DNA from: Candidatus Gastranaerophilales bacterium
GTDB lineage: Bacteria > Cyanobacteriota > Vampirovibrionia > Gastranaerophilales > Gastranaerophilaceae
NCBI GenBank assembly: GCA_944323615.1
Contig: CALUTG010000001.1
Coordinates: forward strand, 1-64,000
Reading direction: 5' to 3'
DNA: 64,000 nucleotides
The number at the start of each line of letters is the position of its first letter. Position 1 is the stretch's first letter. The translations under genes were made by a program, and so were the position numbers. Below the pieces are notes generated by a model. The model was not told the DNA's origin. It was given only the letters and a program-made list of their open reading frames with translations, and did not search any database. Below, piece by piece: positions 6,276-13,770 of this stretch.

Positions 6276-8945
6276 ATGGAAACAAAAATAAAAACAGAAG
6301 ATTTGCCTACGGTTTATGACCCCAAATCTACCGAAGAAAAGATGTACAAATTTTGGGAAGATGGCGGATATTTCAAAGCGGATGCCCATTCTAACAAGCC
6401 TCCGTTTACAATTGTTATCCCGCCTCCTAACGTTACAGGGGTTCTCCATATGGGGCACGCACTTGACGGAACTTTGCAGGACATTCTTACCCGTTACCAC
6501 AGAATGAGCGGTTATGAAGCGCTCTGGATTCCGGGTACAGACCATGCAGGAATCGCGACACAAGCAGTTGTTGAAAAAGAACTCAGAAAGGAAGGACTGA
6601 CCCGCCACGATATCGGAAGAGAAGAGTTCTTAAAACGTACATGGAAATGGGCAAATGAGCATAAGTCAGCTATCCTGAACCAGTTCAAGAGACTCGGGGC
6701 ATCTTTTGACCTTTCAAGAGAAAGATTTACTTTCGATGAAGGCTGCTCAGAAGCTGTTAAAGAAGTTTTTGTAACTTTGTATAATAAAGGCTTAATCTAC
6801 AAAGGCGCCTATATAGTTAACTGGTGCCCTCGCTGCCAGAGTGCCATATCCGATATCGAAACCGAATACGAAACAGAGCAGGGGCATTTGTGGGAAATAT
6901 CATACCCGCTTGTCGGAGAACCGGGCGCTATTATTGTTGCAACAACCCGTCCTGAAACTATGTTCGGAGACGTTGCAATCGCTGTTCACCCGTCTGATAA
7001 AAAGTATTCTGAATTAATCGGCAAAACCGTTATGATTCCGCTTTCAGGAAGAAGAATTCCGATTATTGCGGATGAATACGTTGATAAATCTTTCGGAACA
7101 GGTGCCGTTAAAATTACACCGGCTCACGACCCTAACGACTACGAAGTAGGCAAACGTCACAACTTCCAGCCAATATGGGTTATTGACGAAGAAGGTAAAA
7201 TGAAATCATGCGCCGAAGTTCCGCCTGAATATCAGGGACTTGACCGCTATGAAGCCCGTAAGAAAATTGTTGATATGCTCAGCTACAATAACTTCTTGCT
7301 CAGAATAAAAGACCATGAACACAATGTAGGAAAATGCCAGAGATGTAACACCACTATCGAACCGCTTCTTTCAGAACAGTGGTTTGTAAAAATGGGACCT
7401 CTTGCTAAAGAAGCTATCGCAGCTGTTAAAGACGGAAGAATTAAATTCATCCCTGAACGTTGGGAAAAGAACTACTTAGGTTGGATGGAAAACATTCGTG
7501 ATTGGTGTATTTCGCGCCAATTATGGTGGGGACATCAAATTCCTGCATACTATCATAAAAAAACAGGAGAGATGGTTGTAGCCAAAGAAAATCCGGATCC
7601 TGAAAATTATGTACAGGATTCAGACTGTCTTGACACCTGGTTCTCTTCAGGGTTATGGCCGTTCTCAACAATGGGATTCCCTAATTCGGAAACCGATGAC
7701 TTCAAAAAATTCTACCCTACATCAGTTCTTGTAACAGGGTTTGATATTATATTCTTCTGGGTAGCAAGAATGATTACAATGGGACTTGAATTCACAGGGA
7801 AAGCACCATTCTCAACCGTTTATATCCATGGGCTTATCCGCGACGAAAAGGGTCAAAAAATGTCCAAATCTAAAGGCAACACAATTGATCCGGTTAAAAT
7901 TATTGATAAATACGGCTGTGATGCTTTAAGATTCACTATGACATCCCTTTGCACATACGGTGGTCAGGATATCAAGGTTTCAGACGAAAGATTTGAATAC
8001 GGAAGAAACTTTGCCAATAAATTGTGGAATGCTTCCCGTTTCGTATTAATGAATCTTGAAGGCGTTGACAGCAAGCCGATTGATAAAACCAAGCTCACAC
8101 TTGTTGACAAGTGGATTCTTAACCAGCTTAACGAAACAGCAAAAACTGTTAACAAGTATATGAAAGAATACAGAATCGGTGAGATTGCGCATACACTTTA
8201 TGACTTCTTTAGAAGTGAATACTGTGACTGGTATGTTGAAATAGCAAAAATCCAGCTCGCTGATCCTGAATTGAAACTCAACACCCAGAGAGTTTTAAGA
8301 TACGTTCTTGATATGTCATTAAGACTGCTTCATCCTATTATGCCGCATATAACAGAACAAGTATGGCAGGGTCTCGTCGGTATGTACGGATTAGCTGATG
8401 ATATAGACTCTCCGGAAGCATTGGTTATTGCAAAATATCCGGTCTACTCCGAAGACTTAAGCTACCCTAAAGAAGCAGAAGAAATGAAGCTTGTATTTGA
8501 GACAATTACATCTCTCAGAAACGTACGCCAAAGCTTTAATATTCCGGCTTCCGCTACGGTTGATGTTGAAATCAGAGCAGAAGGCAAGGAAAAAGCTATT
8601 TTTGAAGAAATTGAAGCTTATATCCACAGATTAGCAAGAGTTAACAATATAACTTTTGTAACACCGGATGCGGCTATTCCTCCAAAATCAGCTACCGCAG
8701 TTGTTTCAGCTTCTAAACTTATCGTTCCGCTTGCAGATTTAATTGATCTGGATTCAGAAATCAAACGTCAGGAAAAGAAACTGGAAAAACTTACCAACGA
8801 AAAGAATTCGCTTCTCGGCAGAATGAAAAACGAAAAATTTGTTGCTAATGCGCCAAAAGAACTCGTTGAACAAACAAATGCCAGAATAGAAGAAATTTCT
8901 GTTCAGGAAGCTGCTATTAAGGAATTGATAGATTCGCTTAAATAG
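6276..8945 (+). CDS. valS: Valyl-tRNA synthetase
   Basis: Class I aminoacyl-tRNA synthetase that charges tRNA-Val with valine in the cytoplasm. The HIGH motif appears as HMGH in PPPNVTGVLHMGHAL (about residues 49-63). The KMSKS loop is intact (GQKMSKSKGN, about 527-536). The editing domain lies between them, and the C-terminal arm ends in the coiled coil typical of ValRS (about 820-889). Length (889) is normal. The start is supported by GAGAGGA nine bases upstream. A terminator follows directly, so the gene is probably transcribed alone. Confidence 0.98.
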   Translation: METKIKTEDLPTVYDPKSTEEKMYKFWEDGGYFKADAHSNKPPFTIVIPPPNVTGVLHMGHALDGTLQDILTRYHRMSGYEALWIPGTDHAGIATQAVVEKELRKEGLTRHDIGREEFLKRTWKWANEHKSAILNQFKRLGASFDLSRERFTFDEGCSEAVKEVFVTLYNKGLIYKGAYIVNWCPRCQSAISDIETEYETEQGHLWEISYPLVGEPGAIIVATTRPETMFGDVAIAVHPSDKKYSELIGKTVMIPLSGRRIPIIADEYVDKSFGTGAVKITPAHDPNDYEVGKRHNFQPIWVIDEEGKMKSCAEVPPEYQGLDRYEARKKIVDMLSYNNFLLRIKDHEHNVGKCQRCNTTIEPLLSEQWFVKMGPLAKEAIAAVKDGRIKFIPERWEKNYLGWMENIRDWCISRQLWWGHQIPAYYHKKTGEMVVAKENPDPENYVQDSDCLDTWFSSGLWPFSTMGFPNSETDDFKKFYPTSVLVTGFDIIFFWVARMITMGLEFTGKAPFSTVYIHGLIRDEKGQKMSKSKGNTIDPVKIIDKYGCDALRFTMTSLCTYGGQDIKVSDERFEYGRNFANKLWNASRFVLMNLEGVDSKPIDKTKLTLVDKWILNQLNETAKTVNKYMKEYRIGEIAHTLYDFFRSEYCDWYVEIAKIQLADPELKLNTQRVLRYVLDMSLRLLHPIMPHITEQVWQGLVGMYGLADDIDSPEALVIAKYPVYSEDLSYPKEAEEMKLVFETITSLRNVRQSFNIPASATVDVEIRAEGKEKAIFEEIEAYIHRLARVNNITFVTPDAAIPPKSATAVVSASKLIVPLADLIDLDSEIKRQEKKLEKLTNEKNSLLGRMKNEKFVANAPKELVEQTNARIEEISVQEAAIKELIDSLK

Positions 8946-8955
8946 AGCAGTAACG

Positions 8956-8987
8956 AAAAAAGCCGGAATGAAAAATCCGGCTTTTTT
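8956..8987 (+). terminator. Rho-independent terminator of valS
   Basis: AGCCGGA and TCCGGCT arms (8961-8967, 8976-8982) with an 8-nt loop, followed by a T-run to 8987. It lies about 15 bp behind the valS stop. Confidence 0.92.
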
Positions 8988-8996
8988 ATTATATTG

Positions 8997-9002
8997 TATA
9001 AT
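8997..9002 (+). promoter_or_regulatory. -10 box of a leaderless gene
   Basis: Perfect TATAAT, 6 nt before ATG at 9009. No convincing -35 box. Confidence 0.6.
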
Positions 9003-9008
9003 ATAAGT

Positions 9009-9263
9009 ATGAAAAAATTTTTAATTCTATTCTGTATGCTTCTATTCTCATCTGCCGCTTTTGCCGACAGCATAAACCCTTACGTCTACAAAACTATGAC
9101 TAACCAGTCATACAGAAACAATTACAACAGGCAAATAAACAACAAGCCGATGCCGTACTGGCAGAGACAGTCTAACTTTGCAACAAGAAGCAGAGGATAC
9201 ACAAACTATTCAAATTATAATAACTATTCATCACAGCAGTATTACAGGGGTAGAAGATATTGA
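9009..9263 (+). CDS. Small secreted Asn/Tyr/Arg-rich protein, 84 aa
   Basis: A Sec signal peptide (MKKFLILFCMLLFSSAAFA, cleavage before Asp20) precedes about 65 residues rich in Asn, Tyr, Arg, Gln and Ser, with repeated YSNYNNYS-type stretches and a basic C-terminus (YYRGRRY). The mature part is low-complexity and probably disordered or adhesive; no family is recognised. A frame starting five codons earlier exists, but ATG at 9009 starts the signal peptide. It lacks a Shine-Dalgarno and follows a TATAAT box by 6 nt. Its stop codon overlaps the TTG start of rqcH by 4 bp, so the two are co-transcribed. Confidence 0.75.
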   Translation: MKKFLILFCMLLFSSAAFADSINPYVYKTMTNQSYRNNYNRQINNKPMPYWQRQSNFATRSRGYTNYSNYNNYSSQQYYRGRRY

Positions 9264-10693
9264 TTAATATAGACTACCTGACTTTAAGCAAATTTTTTGA
9301 TGAAAACATAGACTTCTTTATCGGCTCAAGACTCCAGAAAATTCAACAGCCGACAAGGAGAGATTTTATATTGTCTTTCCGCAATAACGGCGAGAGCAGA
9401 AAACTATACATCAATATTTCTCCGCAAACATATCATATCTGTTTTATGACAAAAGAAGGAGAGGAAAGACGGAATATAAAAATCCCGCAGCATCCCCCTA
9501 TGTTTTGTATGCTCTTAAGAAAATATCTTGAAGGTGCAAGGATTTCAGATGCTCTGACTGTAGAAAACGAAAGAATTTTAGAGCTGCATTTTGAAACTTA
9601 TGATGAGCTTTCTCAGCTGCGTTCACTTTGCCTGTGCGTTGAGCTTATGGGAAAACATTCAAATGTTATACTCTATGATAGAGAAACCTCTCAAATTATA
9701 GGCTGCGCCCACAATGTAGGAGCCGAAAAAAGCCGATATAGAGAACTGCAAGGCGGTCTCAAATACATTTACCCCCCGGGGGTAAATAATACAGGTAAAA
9801 TAGCAAGTTCTCTGTTTGAACTATTAGAAAAAGAATACCCGAATCTTTCATTAAACGATGCTCTTGATAATTATTATTCCAAAATTCAAGAGGGGGTAAA
9901 TGTAAAAAGCGAGAAATCTAAACTCCTTGCGATTGCGGATACAAAACTAAAAAAGGTTAAAAACTCATCCTCCAAAATAGAAACTCTGCTAAAGAAACGG
10001 GATAATACAGAAAAATACAGGCACTTTGGAGACCTTTTGACCGCAAATTTATATCTTAAAGCAGATTACAAACCTTCCGTGAAAATCCTTGATTATACAA
10101 CGGGCGAAAATGTAATCATTGAGCTTGACAGTACCAAAACAATGAATGAAAATGCTCAAAGGTATTACAAACTCTATAACAAATCAAAAACAACAAAAGA
10201 AAAATCCGCTCAGATTCTTGAAGGTCTGAATATTGAAAAAGAATATCTGGAAAACCTTATTTACAGCATTAATACAGCGGCAAGTATAAAAGAGCTTGAG
10301 GAGATAAAATCTGAACTTGGAGTTGATGAAACTCAAAAAAGCAAAAAGAATATCCCTCCGATTGTCTCTAAAATTGATATTGAGGGTTTTGAAGTTTATA
10401 TCGGCAAAAACAATAAACAAAATGATTATATAGTATCAAAACTTGCAAAAGACAATGATTACTGGTTTCATACCAGACTTTGCGCAGGTTCTCACGTGCT
10501 TTTAAAAGTTAAAGACAAAGAACCAGATGAGAAAGTTCTTTTTGAATGCTGCAAACTTGCTCGAGAGTATTCTTCCGCGACTCAGCCATCCAAAGTCGGC
10601 GTAATTTATACTAGAGCAAAATATCTGCGCAAGCCGCCTGCAGCACCTTTGGGCTACGTAACGTATAAAAATGAGAAAGAAGTTCTCGTATAG
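9260..10693 (+). CDS. rqcH: RqcH/NFACT family ribosome quality-control protein
   Basis: The bacterial RqcH (Rqc2 homologue; also annotated fibronectin-binding protein) binds stalled 50S subunits and recruits tRNA-Ala to add C-terminal Ala tails. The NFACT-N domain spans about 1-200 (MGKHSNVILYD near 130), followed by a coiled-coil and HhH-type middle region. The NFACT-R domain is at the C-terminus (DYWFHTRLCAGSHVLLKV, about 398-415). Length 477 is slightly short for the family. The start is TTG at 9260, overlapping the preceding stop codon (TTGA), with a GGGG stretch upstream; another start is possible. Two GGGGTAAAT motifs lie in frame as GVN (9777 and 9893), the first as part of a near-perfect palindrome. 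Confidence 0.9.
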   Translation: MINIDYLTLSKFFDENIDFFIGSRLQKIQQPTRRDFILSFRNNGESRKLYINISPQTYHICFMTKEGEERRNIKIPQHPPMFCMLLRKYLEGARISDALTVENERILELHFETYDELSQLRSLCLCVELMGKHSNVILYDRETSQIIGCAHNVGAEKSRYRELQGGLKYIYPPGVNNTGKIASSLFELLEKEYPNLSLNDALDNYYSKIQEGVNVKSEKSKLLAIADTKLKKVKNSSSKIETLLKKRDNTEKYRHFGDLLTANLYLKADYKPSVKILDYTTGENVIIELDSTKTMNENAQRYYKLYNKSKTTKEKSAQILEGLNIEKEYLENLIYSINTAASIKELEEIKSELGVDETQKSKKNIPPIVSKIDIEGFEVYIGKNNKQNDYIVSKLAKDNDYWFHTRLCAGSHVLLKVKDKEPDEKVLFECCKLAREYSSATQPSKVGVIYTRAKYLRKPPAAPLGYVTYKNEKEVLV

Positions 10694-10694
10694 A

Positions 10695-12200
10695 TTATGA
10701 GTAAACAAACGGCGGTCCGTTTTTAATCTCAAACAGAATATTATCAGCCATTATTTTTAGTTCTTCCGGAGATTTACCGTTTTCTTTCTGTTTCATAAAT
10801 TCATCACACAAAGGTTCAATAACGGATTCTTTTTTAGCTTTAAAGTTTCTGAGTTCAGTTGATACAAGTCTTCTCTGGAGGTTTAATTCAATATCAGCAG
10901 AATATTTTTTTACCTGAACTTCTTTAACAGCTTCCGCCAAAGCTTTACCGCCGTAAGCTAAGGCTGAAACCCCTGCAATTCCGAAAAATAAATTCTTAAA
11001 CTGAGGATTTTTAGGGTTCATAAGCCAGTCATAGAAGAATGATAAGTAATCGTTTACGTGCGAAAAATAAGTAATTTTATTCCTTCCTGATCCGCCAATA
11101 GCACTATTTACCTTTTCAGTTGCCTGATTCATATAAGACTTAAGCTGTTTTATAAAAGCTTCTTTTTCTTCCGGAGGTAAATTCATTTTGTTAACGTATT
11201 CTTCAATCTCGGCAGGCTTTGCGTAAATCGACTCAAGCATATTTTCCATAACATGTTTATAAGCCTCTTTTCCCGTTAAAATTTGTCCTTCGTGGTTTTG
11301 AACAGGGTTAATGCCCTTCCCTGCGTTAAATTCTTTTATCAAATTATCCAGACCGATTTTAGTATTATCTATTCCTTTTTTAATAAATTCTTCGCTTTTT
11401 CTTATATTCCTCATTGAAAAATAGCCTAAAGCCAGTATTCCGCCCAGAGTTGCAAGCCCGATTCCTATCAGAGGAATCATTAACCCTGAATCTTTTTTGC
11501 CCTTTTCCTCTTTACCCTTGTTCCCTCTAAAAGAAGTGTTATTCTCCAACTCTGATTTAAAAATTTTGGCCTTAGAAGAGAGCATACTCCTTATTATCTG
11601 GTTTTTGCCTGCAAAGGACTGGGTTTCAACCGCAATTAAATTTTCCTGCAAATTTTTCTGAATATCTGCCTCACGTCTTTTAACCCAAACTTCTTTAAAT
11701 CCGTCAATAAAGATTTTCCCCATAAAAGCCATCGCACCGAGAGTTATAACCCCTAAAGAAGCAAGTATTGTTTTTCTGTTAGGAGACTGAATCATACTGA
11801 ATATGCTCTGATGAATTTCATTATTAATACAGTGGTTTCTTGTTATCCCCGGAAGCAGATATTCCTTAGTAGATTCAAGCCGGTTCTTGGAAAAACTCTT
11901 AACCATATAAGTAAATCCGCCGAGAAGAGCCATAACACCTGTTGTTGCCGCGCAAATTGGAAGAAGTGCCGTATTCTTTTTCTCCTCCTTCTCATAAACT
12001 TTCTGAGGTAAATCTATCTGCGTATCTGAAATCACAAGAGTATCAATTGTTTCGTCCAAAGAAAGCAGTGGATCTTTCACAAAAGCGTTAACAATCTTGC
12101 CTTCCTTTATACTATTGCTATTTTTCTTTTGAGTGTCTGTCATATTGCGCTGGAGTCTTCTGGACTCGGCATCATTATCTATCTTCGGTACTGCGTTCAT
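10695..12200 (-). CDS. Membrane protein with internal duplication, 501 aa, cobalamin-riboswitch operon
   Basis: Unknown function. Two related halves are visible. In each, membrane segments are followed by an amphipathic stretch: GFKEVWVKRREADIQKNL (about 160-177) and AVKEVQVKKYSADIELNL (about 425-442). Hydrophobic segments lie at about 78-98, 137-157, 242-262 and 405-425. A central SFRG motif (about 221) resembles the SFKG motif of other membrane proteins in this window. The start codon overlaps the end of the upstream gene by 26 bp, which implies translational coupling and shared control by the riboswitch at 12905-13011. It ends one base from rqcH, tail to tail. It could act in cobalamin-linked transport or membrane organisation, but the sequence does not show this. 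Confidence 0.8.
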   Translation of the reverse strand: MNAVPKIDNDAESRRLQRNMTDTQKKNSNSIKEGKIVNAFVKDPLLSLDETIDTLVISDTQIDLPQKVYEKEEKKNTALLPICAATTGVMALLGGFTYMVKSFSKNRLESTKEYLLPGITRNHCINNEIHQSIFSMIQSPNRKTILASLGVITLGAMAFMGKIFIDGFKEVWVKRREADIQKNLQENLIAVETQSFAGKNQIIRSMLSSKAKIFKSELENNTSFRGNKGKEEKGKKDSGLMIPLIGIGLATLGGILALGYFSMRNIRKSEEFIKKGIDNTKIGLDNLIKEFNAGKGINPVQNHEGQILTGKEAYKHVMENMLESIYAKPAEIEEYVNKMNLPPEEKEAFIKQLKSYMNQATEKVNSAIGGSGRNKITYFSHVNDYLSFFYDWLMNPKNPQFKNLFFGIAGVSALAYGGKALAEAVKEVQVKKYSADIELNLQRRLVSTELRNFKAKKESVIEPLCDEFMKQKENGKSPEELKIMADNILFEIKNGPPFVYS

Positions 12201-12861
12201 CTTTTTTCTTCCGTCTTAATTTGTGTAGTATGGTTTTTAGGTTAAAAATTCGTTTATCGTCATCTATCTTAGTATCTTCGTCATCTGTATTATTTCGTTT
12301 AAAAATTTTAAATAAACCTTCAAGCTTAGATTTTAAAGCGCTTACAAGTTCTGAAACCTTCTTTTCGACAAAAGCCTTTGCTTCGCCAAAAATTGCATTG
12401 AGTTTATCTGTAATATCAACAAGTTTTTCCTTTAAAGCGACAATTTTTTCAGCAAAGTTTGCCACAGCAAGCGGAATGTTTCTGATAAAATTAACAACCG
12501 GCAGGGCTATATTTTTTATTACAAATGCAGCCGGTTTTAAAAGAATATTATTAGAAATCCTTTGAGCGAATTCCTGCATATTGGCAGCCAATTTAGCCAT
12601 AGTATTTTCAAAATTCTTAAGCGCTTCCAAATGTTTTTCAAGGTTCTGTTCGTGAGCTTCCAACCTCTGTTCCCTTGCCCTCATCATTGCACCAATCATT
12701 GCACACTGATGATAACTCATTTCGCCGGGCTTTTGAGGGCGTTCTCCGACCCTGCCGCCCCCTCCGCCCATTTTTGAGCAGACAGGACAAGCACCCGGAG
12801 CTAGTCCGTGCGGACATGTACCTGAATTTACTTTATTAACATTTTGGACCGGATTCGACAA
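12175..12861 (-). CDS. CPHG...CPVC motif membrane-associated protein under a cobalamin riboswitch, 228 aa
   Basis: Unknown function. The N-terminus holds a compact metal-binding-like motif, CPHGLAPGACPVC (residues 16-28), followed by a run of glycines. A coiled coil follows (about 60-95), then a hydrophobic region of one or two membrane-touching helices (about 105-140), an amphipathic helix and a strongly charged C-terminus. The start is TTG at 12861, placed 7 nt after AAGGG; no better ATG is available. It is the first gene behind the riboswitch, with about 45 nt between the aptamer and the start. Cysteine/histidine ligands beside a cobalamin switch suggest metal or corrinoid handling, but this is inference. 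Confidence 0.78.
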   Translation of the reverse strand: MSNPVQNVNKVNSGTCPHGLAPGACPVCSKMGGGGGRVGERPQKPGEMSYHQCAMIGAMMRAREQRLEAHEQNLEKHLEALKNFENTMAKLAANMQEFAQRISNNILLKPAAFVIKNIALPVVNFIRNIPLAVANFAEKIVALKEKLVDITDKLNAIFGEAKAFVEKKVSELVSALKSKLEGLFKIFKRNNTDDEDTKIDDDKRIFNLKTILHKLRRKKKDERSTEDR

Positions 12862-12904
12862 TCTTTAACCCTTTTTATACCCTCTGCCGCTCCAAAATCT
12901 CCAA

Positions 12905-13011
12905 AAACCAAACAATACTTTGACTCGAAGTATTGCTAAAATCAAGGTATTCCGGCTATAACGGCTGCGGCACAGTCACGGATTTTCACCGTTGTTTCCC
13001 TATATCAAGTT
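12905..13011 (-). ncRNA. Cobalamin riboswitch (compact type)
   Basis: On the minus strand the core matches the cobalamin aptamer consensus in order: AGGGAA (13001-12996), the P5 loop GGTGAAAATCC (12990-12980), GTGACTGTGCCGCAG for P6 and its junction, then the B12-box AGCCGGAATACC (12957-12946). A hairpin with arms CAATACTT/AAGTATTG (12935-12913) follows, as the P13 stem does in known aptamers. The peripheral stems between P6 and the B12 box are missing, as in compact class-II switches. It is followed by a T-rich stretch and then the Shine-Dalgarno of the first gene, so control may act on translation. Binding of B12 would be expected to repress the two downstream genes. Confidence 0.87.
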
Positions 13012-13017
13012 TACTTT

Positions 13018-13046
13018 ATCGTAAAATAACGGGAGGGAATAGTCAA
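13018..13046 (-). promoter_or_regulatory. Promoter of the riboswitch operon
   Basis: TTGACT (13046-13041), 17 bp, TACGAT (13023-13018) on the minus strand; the predicted +1 lies at the first bases of the aptamer. Confidence 0.7.
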
Positions 13047-13064
13047 TAAAATTTTATTATTTCT

Positions 13065-13167
13065 CCCTCTCCTTACAGGAGAGGGGAGGGGTGAGGTGTC
13101 AATGGCTCGTGAATCGTGAATTGGAAATTATTACCCTCTCCTTGAGGAGAGGGGAGGGTGAGGTGTC
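13065..13167 (+). repeat. Two tandem hairpin-plus-tail repeats, copies 9 and 10
   Basis: Copies at 13065-13100 and 13134-13167, both with stem CCCTCTCC/GGAGAGGG and tail GGGTGAGGTGTCAATGG. The following AATGGCTCGTGAAT is also repeated, so this is a tandem duplication of about 68 bp. Confidence 0.85.
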
Positions 13168-13244
13168 AATGGCTCGTGAATTGTGAATGGTGAAGTGTGG
13201 TTATAAAAGAAATGTACCCAAAGAAAAAGAAAGCACGCACTGCT

Positions 13245-13266
13245 GCATTTTTCGACAGAAAAATGC
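13245..13266. repeat. Perfect 9-bp inverted repeat
   Basis: GCATTTTTC and GAAAAATGC around a GACA loop, in gene-free DNA between repeat copies. No T-run or neighbouring gene explains it. Confidence 0.5.
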
Positions 13267-13326
13267 CTGATATTCTCCCGTACCTCTTTACACTACTATC
13301 CATGACAAATTCATCATTGCTAATCT

Positions 13327-13419
13327 TCCTCCCTTGTGAGGGAGGATTGAGGTGGGTGTTGATTATATAGAATTATAAAGACTAATACCCATCCCAACCT
13401 TCCCTAACCAGGGAAGGAG
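13327..13419. repeat. Inverted pair of diverged hairpin repeats, copies 11 and 12
   Basis: Copy 11 (13327-13360, plus) has stem TCCTCCC/GGGAGGA and tail TTGAGGTGGGTGTT. Copy 12 (13387-13419, minus) has tail ACCCATCCCAACC and stem CTTCCCT/AGGGAAG. They are a variant subfamily of the main repeat. Apart from these, 13168-13570 shows no credible gene. Confidence 0.7.
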
Positions 13420-13570
13420 ATCTTTAACACAATTCATTTACCTCTGGCTGCTAAAGGAATACAGTCGCATTTTTGGGTGCATAACCTTCGATTATTTATT
13501 GTCTCAACATTTTTTCAGGATGACATAATAATATTACTCTAGACCCCACGCCCGCTTCTTTTGTCTCCCT

Positions 13571-13603
13571 ACAAAACTCGAGAGCCCCTCTTCGGGGCTC
13601 TCG
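13571..13603 (-). terminator. Rho-independent terminator
   Basis: Perfect 10-bp stem CGAGAGCCCC/GGGGCTCTCG (13579-13603) with a 5-nt loop. On the minus strand it is followed by GTTTTGT, so it serves the gene ending at 13771, about 170 bp away. The interval contains an 8-bp inverted repeat GTCTGCCT/AGGCAGAC (near 13696 and 13743). Confidence 0.8.
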
Positions 13604-13770
13604 ATCATTTTCGACTATATGTGTCCCTTAACAGGGGATTCTAGATATGGAGTGTCTTTCTTGTATTTTTATCCTTTCTTTCATTTTTACTCTTGTCTGC
13701 CTGCGTAGCTCTGATTCGTTTCCAGTTTGTAGATTCACCTTTGAGGCAGACTTGTTTACGTGCGTAGCAC

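Noticed and set aside
13212-13370. Frame of 52 codons in the repeat zone
   Set aside because: It runs through a hairpin repeat and an inverted repeat, and has no ribosome-binding site; likely chance.
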